DNA from: JBDXHU01 sp039989475
GTDB lineage: Bacteria > Pseudomonadota > Gammaproteobacteria > Pseudomonadales > Halieaceae
DNA: 64,000 bases
NCBI GenBank assembly: GCA_039989475.1
Contig: JBDXHU010000009.1
Location: 310,001-374,000 of the forward strand
Reading direction: 5' to 3'
Of the stretch, positions 1 to 8,574 are shown piece by piece. The notes beneath the pieces were generated by a model. The model saw only the letters and a program-made list of their open reading frames with translations. It did no database searches and was not told where the DNA came from. Within the stretch, counting starts at the first letter, position 1; every line of letters starts with the position of its first letter. The translations under genes were made by a program, and so were the position numbers.

Positions 1-61
1 ATCATGGGCGAGCATTATCCAGACTCTCCGTTTCCTGTTCCAGTAAGAGATTCCCAAAAAC

Positions 62-688
62 ATGAAGCAACTGGCGGAATTAGTTCCCCTGATATTGTTT
101 TTCATCGCCTACCAGATGAAGGGCACGACAATTGAACTTGGCGAATGGTCCCACACCTTCGATGGCATTTTCTCGGCCACGGCGGTGCTCATCATCGCCA
201 CCTCACTGCAGGTGCTGCTGACCTGGCTGTTGACCCACGAGCTGGAAAAGCGACTGCTGTGGTTACTGGCAGCGGTATTGATCTTCGGTGGCGCCACCCT
301 GATCTTTCGTGACCAGACCTTTATTTTCTGGAAGCCCACCGTGTTCAACTGGGCCCTGGCACTGGTCTTTGGCGGCAGCCACTTCATCGGTGAGCGCAAC
401 CTGATGGAGCGCACGCTGGGTCACCAGTTGCAACTGCCGCACCAGGTCTGGGTCAAGCTGCTGTGGCTCTGGGTGGGCAACTTTACCCTCGTCGGCGCCC
501 TCAACCTGATCGTGGCCTACCAGTTTGGCGAGGACTTCTGGGTCAGCTACAAACTCTATTCCGCCCTCGGCTTCACCCTGTTGCTGACTATTGTCACCGC
601 CCTCATCATCGCACCGCATATGCAGGACGAGGACGGAGCGCCAGTCGCTGACAAGGCCGCCAGCGATCCTCTCCCCAAAACCGAGTAA
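62..688 (+). CDS. yciB: Inner-membrane septation protein YciB/IspZ family
   Basis: A 208-residue polytopic membrane protein with about five hydrophobic segments separated by short charged loops. The opening (MKQLAELVPLILFFIAYQ) and the repeated W/F-rich helices match the YciB/IspZ (intracellular septation protein A) family, an inner-membrane protein linked in enterics to envelope and cell-division proteins. It is somewhat longer than the E. coli protein because of an acidic, Ala/Pro-rich cytoplasmic tail after about residue 185. It is followed after 9 bases by a yciI-type gene, the usual gammaproteobacterial neighbour, and probably heads the operon running to pdxJ. The family call is firm; its molecular role is poorly known. 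Confidence 0.93.
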   Translation: MKQLAELVPLILFFIAYQMKGTTIELGEWSHTFDGIFSATAVLIIATSLQVLLTWLLTHELEKRLLWLLAAVLIFGGATLIFRDQTFIFWKPTVFNWALALVFGGSHFIGERNLMERTLGHQLQLPHQVWVKLLWLWVGNFTLVGALNLIVAYQFGEDFWVSYKLYSALGFTLLLTIVTALIIAPHMQDEDGAPVADKAASDPLPKTE

Positions 689-697
689 GAACAAAGC

Positions 698-997
698 ATG
701 TATTACGCCATTATCAGCGAAGACGTCACCGACAGCCTGCCCCTGCGACAGCAGGCGCGCCCGGACCACCTGGCCCGGATGGAGATACTCATAGCCGAGG
801 GCCGCTTGCTGGCCGCTGGCCCCCACCCCGCCCTGGACACTGAAGATCCCGGCCCGGCGGGCTTCACCGGCAGCCTGATCATCGCTGAATTCGAGAGCTT
901 GCAGGCGGCCCAGGCCTGGGCCGATGCCGACCCCTATGTGGCCGCCGGCGTTTACGCCAATGTGGTGGTCAAACCCTACAAAATCGTTTTACCGTGA
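698..997 (+). CDS. YciI-like small protein
   Basis: A 99-residue protein of the YciI family, a ferredoxin-like alpha-beta fold distantly related to muconolactone isomerases. The conserved His (H24, in RPDH) and Asp (D78, in ADADPY) that line the putative active site are both present. It sits directly downstream of yciB, and its stop overlaps the GTG start of the next gene, so it is probably translationally coupled within the operon. The substrate is unknown for most members. The family call is secure, the function is not. Confidence 0.9.
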   Translation: MYYAIISEDVTDSLPLRQQARPDHLARMEILIAEGRLLAAGPHPALDTEDPGPAGFTGSLIIAEFESLQAAQAWADADPYVAAGVYANVVVKPYKIVLP

Positions 998-1695
998 ATA
1001 AGGACTACACCGTGCACAAACACTTTTTCGCCCCGCTGCTGGGGCTGCTGTTGGCCAGCCTGCCACTGGCAACCCTGGCCCAGGAAATCCGTTATATCAG
1101 CGATACCCAGTACATTCCGGTGCGCAGTGGCCAGGGCAGCCAGTATCGTATCGTGCACCGTGGCATCCCCAGTGGCACCCGGGTGACGGTGTCGGAAAGC
1201 AATGCAGAGACCGGTTACTCCCAAATCACCACCGATCGCGGCACCAGCGGCTGGGTCCGCAGCCAGTACCTGATGAGCGAGGTTCCCGCCAAGATTCGCC
1301 TGAGCGAGCTGGAGGCGAGAAATGAAGCGCTGATGGGCGATGAAAACAGCCTTCGGTCGCAGCTGGTAGACATGCAAAACGGCAACGCCGAATTGCGTGC
1401 GCAGCTGCAGGAGACGACAGGCAAGCTGAAAAAAGTCTCCAGCGAACTCACCGAAGTGCGACGCATTTCCAGCAATGCACTGAGCCTGGATAGCAGCAAT
1501 CGGCGCCTGGCGGAGGAAACTGAAGTCATGCGCACCCGTCTCGAGGTACTGGAGGCAGACAACCGCCGGCTCAAGGACTCGGAAGAGAACCAGGCCTTTT
1601 TTAACGGCGTCCTGGCAGTATTGCTTGGCGTCATAATTGCCCTGCTGGTACCGCGGCTTAGACCCAAGCCCCGTAGCAGTTCCAGCTGGGCCTGA
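994..1695 (+). CDS. SH3-domain, coiled-coil membrane-anchored protein (TIGR04211 type)
   Basis: A 233-residue envelope protein. It has an N-terminal signal sequence (about residues 8-29, ending TLAQ), a bacterial SH3 domain (about 30-95; YIPVRSGQGSQYRIVHRG is typical), a long coiled coil (about 100-195), a single membrane segment (about 200-218) and a short basic tail. This is the TIGR04211 architecture, probably anchored in the inner membrane with the SH3 domain in the periplasm; cell-wall or protein binding is an inference. The GTG start at 994 overlaps the yciI stop. An alternative GTG lies at 1012. Confidence 0.85.
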   Translation: MNKDYTVHKHFFAPLLGLLLASLPLATLAQEIRYISDTQYIPVRSGQGSQYRIVHRGIPSGTRVTVSESNAETGYSQITTDRGTSGWVRSQYLMSEVPAKIRLSELEARNEALMGDENSLRSQLVDMQNGNAELRAQLQETTGKLKKVSSELTEVRRISSNALSLDSSNRRLAEETEVMRTRLEVLEADNRRLKDSEENQAFFNGVLAVLLGVIIALLVPRLRPKPRSSSSWA

Positions 1696-1711
1696 GGAGG
1701 AAACACAGTCA

Positions 1712-2332
1712 ATGAAGCAGATAATTGGAATATTTTTTCTGGCGATGATCGCGCTACAGGCCAGCGCCAAGGACCCCGAGGTGCTGTTCAAGACCTCAGA
1801 GGGCGAATTCACTGTACGCCTGTTCGCCGACCAGTCGCCGGTTACAGTGGAGAACTTCCTCGCCTACGTCGACAGCGGCTTTTACGATGGCACTATTTTT
1901 CACCGGGTCATTCCCCGTTTCATGATACAAACCGGCGGCTTCAATCCCGGCATGAAGGAAAAGCGCAACAACCCCCCTATTATCAACGAGGCGAAAAACC
2001 GTCTGCACAATGAGCGCGGCACCCTCGCCATGGCACGCACCAATGACCCTAACAGTGCCACCAGCCAGTTCTTTATCAATGTGCGCACTAACCTGAACCT
2101 CGACTGGACGCCGCGCAATCCTGGCTACGCCGTATTTGGCGAGGTGATCGACGGCATGTACGTGGTGGACTCCATTGCCATAGCGCCGACCCAGAATTTC
2201 ATGGGCCACGGTGATGTGCCAATCACGCCCATCATCATTGAGTCAGCCAGGCGTATTGGTGAAGAGCCAGCGCCCGCAGCTGAGACCGAAGCGACGGCAG
2301 AGGCAGAGGCAGAGACCGAAGAAACCGAATGA
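1712..2332 (+). CDS. Periplasmic peptidyl-prolyl cis-trans isomerase (cyclophilin)
   Basis: A 206-residue cyclophilin-type PPIase. The start at 1712 is chosen because GAGGAG lies 11 bases upstream and the protein then opens with a clear signal peptide (MKQIIGIFFLAMIALQASA); an upstream in-frame start would lie inside the preceding gene. The core motif FHRVIPRFMIQTGG contains the catalytic Arg and Gln region, and NSATSQFFINV is also typical. The C-terminus is an unusual acidic Ala/Glu tail of about 20 residues encoded by a GAGGCAGAG-type repeat, of unknown role. Its stop overlaps the pdxJ start (ATGA). Confidence 0.92.
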   Translation: MKQIIGIFFLAMIALQASAKDPEVLFKTSEGEFTVRLFADQSPVTVENFLAYVDSGFYDGTIFHRVIPRFMIQTGGFNPGMKEKRNNPPIINEAKNRLHNERGTLAMARTNDPNSATSQFFINVRTNLNLDWTPRNPGYAVFGEVIDGMYVVDSIAIAPTQNFMGHGDVPITPIIIESARRIGEEPAPAAETEATAEAEAETEETE

Positions 2333-3117
2333 TCGCGCTCAGCGTCAACCTCAACAAAATTGCGCTGATTCGCAACTCCCGCGATACCACCAACCCCAGC
2401 GTGACCGAACACGCCGGCATGGCGGTAGCCGCGGGTGCCGATGGCATTACCGTGCATCCACGCCCGGACCAGCGCCATATCCGCGCCAGCGACTGTGTTG
2501 AGCTGGCGCCTGTGGTTGCCGGGCTGCGCCATGCTGATGGTCACGCCATTGAATTCAATATCGAAGGCAATCCCTTTGCAGGCCCGCGCGCGAGTGAGCG
2601 CCCCGGCGTTGGCGACTACCCCGGCTTTATGGAACTGGTGCGTGATCTGCGACCCACGCAGTGCACCCTGGTGCCGGATGGCGACGACCAGCTAACCTCT
2701 GACCACGGCTTCGATTTGACCCGTGATGGTGAGCGCGTGGCGCCCTTGATAGAGGAATTGCAGTCGCTGGGTATCCGCACCAGTTTATTCATGGATCCCG
2801 ATCTGGAACAAATTCGCCTGGCCGCGGCCAGCGGTACCGATCGCATCGAGCTCTACACAGAGAGCTACGCCGATGCCTGCAAGCATGACCGCGACGCCGA
2901 CGCGATCTACCAGCAATTCCATGAGGCCGCGCTGCTGGCGCAGGAGCTGGGTCTGGGCGTTAACGCGGGTCACGACCTGGATTTACACAACCTGCCCCGC
3001 TTTGCCGGCTTGCCAGGCTTGCTGGAAGTCTCCATCGGCCATGCCCTCACCGTTGACGCTATCCATATAGGCCTGGCTGACGCGGTTTCCGCCTACCAAC
3101 ACGCACTAGGTAAATAA
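2329..3117 (+). CDS. pdxJ: Pyridoxine 5'-phosphate synthase
   Basis: PdxJ (262 residues) condenses 3-amino-2-oxopropyl phosphate with 1-deoxyxylulose 5-phosphate in DXP-dependent vitamin B6 synthesis. The sequence shows the family landmarks: LSVNLNKIALIRNSR at the N-terminus, ADGITVHPRPDQRHI, FNIEGNP, TLVPD, and the C-terminal GLGVNAGHDLDLHNL and VSIGHAL phosphate-binding motifs of the TIM barrel. It overlaps the cyclophilin gene by 4 bases and precedes the peptidase gene by 1 base. The usual recO/acpS neighbours of pdxJ are absent, so pdxJ is embedded in a different operon here. Confidence 0.95.
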   Translation: MIALSVNLNKIALIRNSRDTTNPSVTEHAGMAVAAGADGITVHPRPDQRHIRASDCVELAPVVAGLRHADGHAIEFNIEGNPFAGPRASERPGVGDYPGFMELVRDLRPTQCTLVPDGDDQLTSDHGFDLTRDGERVAPLIEELQSLGIRTSLFMDPDLEQIRLAAASGTDRIELYTESYADACKHDRDADAIYQQFHEAALLAQELGLGVNAGHDLDLHNLPRFAGLPGLLEVSIGHALTVDAIHIGLADAVSAYQHALGK

Positions 3118-3118
3118 T

Positions 3119-4957
3119 ATGAATCCCAGGCAATACTTCGCCCAGCTAAATGCCGATTACCTGGCCCTGGCCGAACCCAAGGAAGACCTGTTCTGGACCA
3201 CGCATATGGGCACCAGCGAGGCACATGACGCCAGCGCCGCAGCGGAGAAGGCCTACACACAATTTATTTCCAATCCCGAGCGCATCGGGGAACTGAAAGC
3301 CCAGATCGATGCCATCGGCGCAGCCAGCGACGATAACGCCGAGCTGCTGCACGGACTGCAAGGCTGGCTACACTTCTTCCAGGTCAACGCGATCGAGGCC
3401 CAGGCCGCCCGCGACATGGAAGGCGACATCATCCAGGATGACGCCGACCTGTTTGAAAAGCGCAAGGACCTGACCCTCTACTATCAAAATGACAAGGGTG
3501 AACAGGTAGAAGCCTCAACCCTCGTGCTCAGCACCAACCTGGTCAGCGCCGATAACGAAGAGGTACGCCAAAGCTCCCACCAGGGTCTTATGGACCTGGA
3601 GCGCTGGGTCGTGGAGAACGGCTTTATCGACATGCTTAAACGTCGCAACGCCTTTGCACGTGCCCAGGGTTATCGCAACTTCTTTGACTACAAGGTCAAC
3701 AAAGAAGAGCGCATGAGCCCAGAGCAACTGTTTGAAATTCTCGACGAATTCGAGGTCCTGACCCACGACGCACAGCAGCGCGGCTGGGACAATCTTGTGC
3801 AACAACACGGCGAGCAGGCCCTGCAGGCACATAACCTCAAGTACTACATGCGCGGTGACGTGGCCCAGCAACTGGACCCCTACCTGCCCTTCGCCCTGAG
3901 CCTGCAGCGGTGGGTGGAGTCCTTCGGGCGCATGGCTGTCGAATTCCGCGATGCCACCCTGACCCTGGACCTGCTGGATCGCAAGGGCAAATACGAGAAC
4001 GGCTTCATGCACGCGCCCCGGGTAGCCTGGCATCGTGATGGTGAATGGTCACCGGCGATGATCAACTTCACCAGTAATGCTAACCCCGACCAGGTCGGCA
4101 GCGGTGACGACGGTCTCAACACCCTCTTCCACGAGGGTGGTCACGCCGCTCACTTCGCCAACATCAGCCAGAACGCGCCCTGCTTCAGCCAGGAGTTTCC
4201 GCCCACCGCCATGTCCTATGCGGAAACCCAGTCGATGTTTTTCGACAGCCTCTTAGGCGATGCCGACTGGCTGCAGTTGTATGCGCAGAATCGCGCGGGA
4301 GAGAGCCTGCCCCAGCAACTGATCAAGCAGCGTATCGAGAGCGCCCAGCCTTTCGCCGCCTATGCAGAGCGCGGCATCCTGGTCGTGCCCTACTACGAAT
4401 GGAATATTTACTCACTGCCAGAAGACGAATTAACGCCCGGGCGCCTGCTGGACCTGGCGCGCCACTGGGAGCAGAAGATTTTCGGCCTGGACTGCGCACC
4501 GCGGCCACTGCTGGCAATTCCACACTTGCTGGATAAGACCTCCTGCTGCAGCTACCAGGGCTATCTGCTCGCAAATATGGCGGTCTACCAGACCCGGGCC
4601 TGGTTTCAGCGCGAATTTGGCTATATCACCGACAACCCCGAGGTTGGGCCATTGCTGGCAGAACATTACTGGGAGCCGGGCAACAGTGTGAGCCACAACG
4701 ACACCCTGCTCAGCCTGACCGGTGAAGGCTTTAGCGGCCGCTACCTGGCCGCACACTGCAACCGCAGCGTTGCGCAGGCCTGGGAAGAAGCGCAGGCTGC
4801 CATGGACAGCGCCGCGCAGCGCACGCAGCCGCCGGTGCAATCACTCAAGGCTGCCATCTCTGTGGTACACGGCGCCGAGGTGTTGGCAGACAACAGCGGC
4901 TCTGATGCAAAAATGTTTACCGACTTCAGCACCTGGATTGATCGTCAATACCACTAG
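3119..4957 (+). CDS. M3-like zinc metallopeptidase (oligopeptidase)
   Basis: A 612-residue cytoplasmic-looking protein without a signal peptide. The zinc motif HEGGH is at residues 338-342, and an AETQSMFFD segment about 27 residues further on can supply the third ligand Glu, the arrangement of gluzincin oligopeptidases (family M3, with M2 the close alternative). The largely helical body and length fit an oligopeptidase cleaving short peptides. The second HEGGH Gly replaces residues more usual in M3 (HEFGH) or M2 (HEMGH), so exact family placement is uncertain. It ends the yciB-pdxJ operon and converges on a methyltransferase gene 9 bases away. Confidence 0.8.
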   Translation: MNPRQYFAQLNADYLALAEPKEDLFWTTHMGTSEAHDASAAAEKAYTQFISNPERIGELKAQIDAIGAASDDNAELLHGLQGWLHFFQVNAIEAQAARDMEGDIIQDDADLFEKRKDLTLYYQNDKGEQVEASTLVLSTNLVSADNEEVRQSSHQGLMDLERWVVENGFIDMLKRRNAFARAQGYRNFFDYKVNKEERMSPEQLFEILDEFEVLTHDAQQRGWDNLVQQHGEQALQAHNLKYYMRGDVAQQLDPYLPFALSLQRWVESFGRMAVEFRDATLTLDLLDRKGKYENGFMHAPRVAWHRDGEWSPAMINFTSNANPDQVGSGDDGLNTLFHEGGHAAHFANISQNAPCFSQEFPPTAMSYAETQSMFFDSLLGDADWLQLYAQNRAGESLPQQLIKQRIESAQPFAAYAERGILVVPYYEWNIYSLPEDELTPGRLLDLARHWEQKIFGLDCAPRPLLAIPHLLDKTSCCSYQGYLLANMAVYQTRAWFQREFGYITDNPEVGPLLAEHYWEPGNSVSHNDTLLSLTGEGFSGRYLAAHCNRSVAQAWEEAQAAMDSAAQRTQPPVQSLKAAISVVHGAEVLADNSGSDAKMFTDFSTWIDRQYH

Positions 4958-4966
4958 GCAGCGGTG

Positions 4967-5632
4967 CTATTCCACGCCGCCGGCATAAATCGAGACCCGG
5001 CGAAACTCCGCTGACTCGTCCAGGTCCGGCAAGGTATTGCTCTCCCACTGGCCCAGGCGGCGATAGCCCGGCCGCGAAAAATCCCGCACCCGTGAATCGG
5101 CGACCAGCACCTTTGCCGCGCGCTGCAGAAAGCGATCCAGCCAGGGCAGGTTATCGCGGTCGTAGAGCACGTCGGCCACCAGGATCACATCAAACTCACC
5201 TTCACAGCTGTCAAAATCCTCGCGCAGCGTGATACTGACCTGGTTGAGTTTCGCGTTGATAGCTGTGGCCAGGCGCGCGTCAGGATCTATATCACAGGCG
5301 ACCACTTCAGCGGCGCCGGCCAGGGCGGCGGCAATGCCAGCCACCCCAGAACCACTGCCAAAATCCAGGATCCGCTTACCGGCCACCCAGGCTGGCTGGT
5401 CGCGCAGGAAGTTCGCCAACACCTGGCCACTGGCCCAGCAGAAAGCCCAGTAGGCGGGGTAATTCAATACCGCGTCCATTTGCTCCGCGCTCAGCTCATG
5501 TTGGGGGAAATCCGCATTGAGCAAATACAATTGTAGCTGCGGGAAGGCGGGTAAAGCTGCCACCTCGGCGCGGGCGAAAGGCAGGTACTGCTGCAGGCGT
5601 GTGCTCAGTTCACTGTTTACTTTTTCGTCCAT
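4967..5632 (-). CDS. Class I SAM-dependent methyltransferase (ETFB/nicotinamide N-methyltransferase-like)
   Basis: A 221-residue protein with a Rossmann-type SAM-binding motif ILDFGSGSGVAGI (residues 88-100) followed by VVACDIDPDA, and ILVADVLYDRDN in place of motif IV. The segment AFCWASGQVLANFL just before motif I resembles the METTL20/ETFB-lysine or nicotinamide-N-methyltransferase-like group, which methylates proteins in several proteobacteria. The substrate cannot be read from sequence. Its start lies 20 bases from the divergent rluA start, so their promoters must overlap the two coding regions. Confidence 0.75.
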   Translation of the reverse strand: MDEKVNSELSTRLQQYLPFARAEVAALPAFPQLQLYLLNADFPQHELSAEQMDAVLNYPAYWAFCWASGQVLANFLRDQPAWVAGKRILDFGSGSGVAGIAAALAGAAEVVACDIDPDARLATAINAKLNQVSITLREDFDSCEGEFDVILVADVLYDRDNLPWLDRFLQRAAKVLVADSRVRDFSRPGYRRLGQWESNTLPDLDESAEFRRVSIYAGGVE

Positions 5633-5652
5633 GCGACTACAGTCATGCCCCT

Positions 5653-6315
5653 ATGCAAGAGCCCTATATCGTACCGCGCTGTGAGCGCGCCATTGAAATC
5701 CTTTATCAGGATGAGCATCTGCTGTTCATTCATAAACCGGACCTGCTGCTGTCTATTCCAGGGCGCCACCCACTCAACCAGGACTGCGTGATCAATCGGC
5801 TGCGCGAGAACTTCCCCGGCGCATCCATGGTGCATCGGCTGGATCTCGACACCTCCGGTATCATGGTCATACCCCTGAGCTCCGCTGTACACAGCGACAT
5901 CAGTCGCCAATTTCAGCGCCGGCAAGTCAAGAAGAGTTATCACGCTGAAGTTTACGGGCTGCTGGCGCAGGACCAGGATGAAATAGATATGCCGATTGCA
6001 CCGGATTGGACCCGGCGACCACGGCAAAAAATCTGCGCGGAGAAAGGCAAGGCGGCCCTGACCCGCTACCAGGTCCTGGAGCGACAGCCGACAGCAAACC
6101 GCACGCGAGTGCTGCTGCAACCGGAAACCGGACGCTCGCACCAGCTGCGGATCCATCTCAGCGAAATCGGGCATCCTATACTGGGTTGTGATCTCTACGC
6201 CCATGCTGAAGGGCTGGCAATGGCACCGCGGCTGTTGTTACATGCGAGTTACCTGGGATTGACCCACCCGATCAGCGGCACCTGGATCGAACAATCCTGC
6301 CCGCCGGATTTCTGA
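5653..6315 (+). CDS. rluA: Dual-specificity RNA pseudouridine synthase RluA
   Basis: A 220-residue pseudouridine synthase. The signature HRLDLDTSG is at residues 61-69 with the catalytic Asp at 64, the same position as in E. coli RluA, which modifies U746 of 23S rRNA and U32 of several tRNAs. RSHQLRIHLSEIGHPILGCDLYA is the conserved C-terminal motif. I start it at 5653 rather than at the longer in-frame ATG at 5599, because the extra residues lie across the divergent methyltransferase gene and are not family-like. There is no S4 domain, as expected for RluA. Confidence 0.88.
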   Translation: MQEPYIVPRCERAIEILYQDEHLLFIHKPDLLLSIPGRHPLNQDCVINRLRENFPGASMVHRLDLDTSGIMVIPLSSAVHSDISRQFQRRQVKKSYHAEVYGLLAQDQDEIDMPIAPDWTRRPRQKICAEKGKAALTRYQVLERQPTANRTRVLLQPETGRSHQLRIHLSEIGHPILGCDLYAHAEGLAMAPRLLLHASYLGLTHPISGTWIEQSCPPDF

Positions 6316-6385
6316 TCCATGTCATGCCGGTGTGCTGAGAAAGGTCTAAACTAGGTCCTGTAGAACACTTAAAGCAGAGGAAGGT

Positions 6386-6700
6386 ATGGTTCAGGAAAAA
6401 CGTAAAGCGGCACTCGAGGCCAAGTTGGCCGATCTGGAGGTGCGCCTCGCGGGCGTCACCAAGGACATCACCAAAACCCTGTCCAGTGATTTCGCCGAGC
6501 AGGCCACGGAGCGGGAAAACGACGATGTGCTGGAGGAGATCGCACGCGAGACCAAAACCTCTATCCAGAATTTGAAGGCCGCACTGCTGCGACTGCAAGA
6601 CGACACTTACGGTCGTTGTGCTATCTGCGGTGAGGACATTGCCGCCGAGCGCCTGGATGCCATCCCGGAAACCACCATGTGCGTTAACTGCGCCGACTGA
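6386..6700 (+). CDS. DksA/TraR-family C4 zinc-finger protein
   Basis: A 104-residue protein with a helical, charged N-terminal coiled coil and a C-terminal C4 zinc finger (C78, C81, C99, C102), the layout of the DksA/TraR family that binds the RNA polymerase secondary channel. It is shorter than DksA (about 150) and lacks its DxxDxA-type coiled-coil tip, so it is more like a DksA-related general stress or YbiI-type protein. A good AGAGGAAGG ribosome-binding site precedes the ATG. It is a stand-alone gene between rluA and the convergent sulfurtransferase gene. Confidence 0.87.
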   Translation: MVQEKRKAALEAKLADLEVRLAGVTKDITKTLSSDFAEQATERENDDVLEEIARETKTSIQNLKAALLRLQDDTYGRCAICGEDIAAERLDAIPETTMCVNCAD

Positions 6701-6725
6701 ATCTTTGGGGCGCTTTACGCCGCGC

Positions 6726-7541
6726 TCAAGACTCCAACCAGGAACACCAATCACTCCAGCTGCCTGCATAAAGGCGGGCATCGTCACGTCCTGCCAATTG
6801 CAAAGCCAACAGGTTGACACAGGCGGTCACTCCGGAACCGCAGTAAACCAGCAGCTCGCGATCCGTTTCCAGGCCCGCCAGGCGAGCTGACTGGGCCGCC
6901 GCGGGCAGGGCCTTGCCCTGCTCGTCGCTGACCTCCTGCCAGGGATAATTCACCGCACCCGGAATATGACCGGCGACCGGGTCAATTGGCTCTTCAATAC
7001 CCAGGTAACGTTTCTCCTCACGGGAATCGATGAGAACGGCACCCTCGGCCTGTGCTTCGCGCAGTCCATCGATATTCACACAGCCTGCATATTCGACTGC
7101 ATCATGCGCCTCAACCACAAGCGCATCCGGCTCCTCGGTACTGAGTGCGGCCGACAATTTCTTCCAGGCGGCAAGACCGCCGTCCAATAGCTGCACGTTG
7201 GTAAAACCCAGTGCTCGCATCATCCACCACAACCGGGCAGCAAAGGCGAAACCGGAATCATCATAGGCCACCACTGCCGTGTCGCGGCTAATGCCCAGTG
7301 CCGCCAGACGCGCCGTAAACAGTGCCGGCTCCGGCAGCGGATGGCGACCGCCGTGCTCTGCCAGGGGGCCGGACAGATCGCGATTCAGGTGCAGGTAATG
7401 GGCGCCGGGAATATGACCCTCGGTATAGGCCTGCTGCCCCGCGTCAGGATCAAGCAGGGAAAAGCGGCAATCCACCACGGTCACGTCCGCCAGACGATTC
7501 TTGAGCTCCTCGGCACTTATCAGGGGACTGTAGTCATGCAT
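6726..7541 (-). CDS. sseA: 3-mercaptopyruvate/thiosulfate sulfurtransferase
   Basis: A 271-residue tandem-rhodanese protein. The N-terminal inactive rhodanese domain spans about 8-135 and the catalytic one about 160-268, with the active-site loop CGSGVTA starting at C234. The CGSGVT loop is characteristic of 3-mercaptopyruvate sulfurtransferases rather than thiosulfate sulfurtransferases (CRKGVT). It transfers sulfur from mercaptopyruvate to cyanide or thiols and is probably cytoplasmic. It is 13 bases downstream of the crotonase gene on the same strand and may be co-transcribed with it. Confidence 0.9.
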   Translation of the reverse strand: MHDYSPLISAEELKNRLADVTVVDCRFSLLDPDAGQQAYTEGHIPGAHYLHLNRDLSGPLAEHGGRHPLPEPALFTARLAALGISRDTAVVAYDDSGFAFAARLWWMMRALGFTNVQLLDGGLAAWKKLSAALSTEEPDALVVEAHDAVEYAGCVNIDGLREAQAEGAVLIDSREEKRYLGIEEPIDPVAGHIPGAVNYPWQEVSDEQGKALPAAAQSARLAGLETDRELLVYCGSGVTACVNLLALQLAGRDDARLYAGSWSDWCSWLES

Positions 7542-7554
7542 ATGAACTCCTCAC

Positions 7555-8331
7555 CTAGTCATTGCTAAAGCTGCCATGGCGACCGGCACCCTCGGCGAAG
7601 CGAGTCGCACCCGCCAGGGTTTCACCGGATTGCACCACCGCCACACCGCGCCTGAATTCATTACTGATCGCCCCCTCCAGACCCTGGCTCCACTGCTCGT
7701 AGGAACTGAGCCGATCATTGCGCATACACAGTTGTGGGAACTGGCTGATTTCTCCTGCCAGGATCCTGGCGGCGGTCAGCGCCTCACCTTCTGCAACCAC
7801 GCGATTAGCCAGGCCCATCTGTAAGGCTTCCTCCGCATCCACCGCGCGTCCCGTGAGAATCATATCCAGGGCACGACTGTGCCCGATCAAACGCGGCAGT
7901 CGTACAGTACCACCGTCAACCAGCGGCACCCCCCAGCGGCGACAGTAAACGCCAAATACGGCGGACTGCTCTGCGACTCGCAGGTCACACCACAGGGCCA
8001 ACTCCAGGCCACCGGCCACGGCGGGGCCGGCAACCGCAGCTATCACCGGTTTACCGAGTAACATGCGACTGGGGCCCATGGGGCCATCACCCTCGGGGTC
8101 TACACGGTTCGGCCTGGCGCCCTCCGCCACTGCCTTGAGATCAGCGCCGGCGCAGAAGTAGCCACCCGCCCCGGCCAGAATTGCCACGTCGGCATGAGGG
8201 TCCGCGTCAAAGCTGCGAAACGCATCCGCCAGCAGTGCCGCGGTCTCGCCATCCACCGCATTGCGCACTTCGGGTCGATTAATGGTGACCGTGGTTACGC
8301 GATCACTGGTTTCTACCAGAACTTTAGTCAT
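7555..8331 (-). CDS. Crotonase (enoyl-CoA hydratase/isomerase) family protein
   Basis: A 258-residue crotonase. The start at 8331 (MTKVLVETSDRVTTVTINRP) is the normal family N-terminus; the reading frame stays open for 75 further codons but these look non-coding. The oxyanion-hole loop AGGYFCAGADL (about 55-65) and GGLELALWCDL are present. The first catalytic Glu (in GGLEL) is kept, but the second Glu position of true hydratases is not obvious, so an isomerase, hydrolase or other crotonase reaction is possible. It probably shares an operon with sseA. Confidence 0.85.
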   Translation of the reverse strand: MTKVLVETSDRVTTVTINRPEVRNAVDGETAALLADAFRSFDADPHADVAILAGAGGYFCAGADLKAVAEGARPNRVDPEGDGPMGPSRMLLGKPVIAAVAGPAVAGGLELALWCDLRVAEQSAVFGVYCRRWGVPLVDGGTVRLPRLIGHSRALDMILTGRAVDAEEALQMGLANRVVAEGEALTAARILAGEISQFPQLCMRNDRLSSYEQWSQGLEGAISNEFRRGVAVVQSGETLAGATRFAEGAGRHGSFSND

Positions 8332-8574
8332 AGCCGCCTCCTGTAACAAATGCCCTAAACCATGAACAACTGTAGAGCTTGCCTGGACGCACTGCCTTGG
8401 TCGCCCGGAATACCCGCCCAGAGTATCAGAAGCCCATACAGCCCAGGAATGAGTAGCGGCCCAGGGACTAACTGGGCAAACCACCTCGACCTGGCTGGCA
8501 GCGTCTGCTGCCGCCCGTGTCCACATAATGTAAGCTGGTCCGGCCTCTCCAGACACTGCAAGGCCGCAATAATA

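Noticed and set aside
8362..8574. N-terminal extension of the PQQ dehydrogenase gene
   Set aside because: The 71 extra codons look non-coding, and a proper signal peptide starts at 8575.
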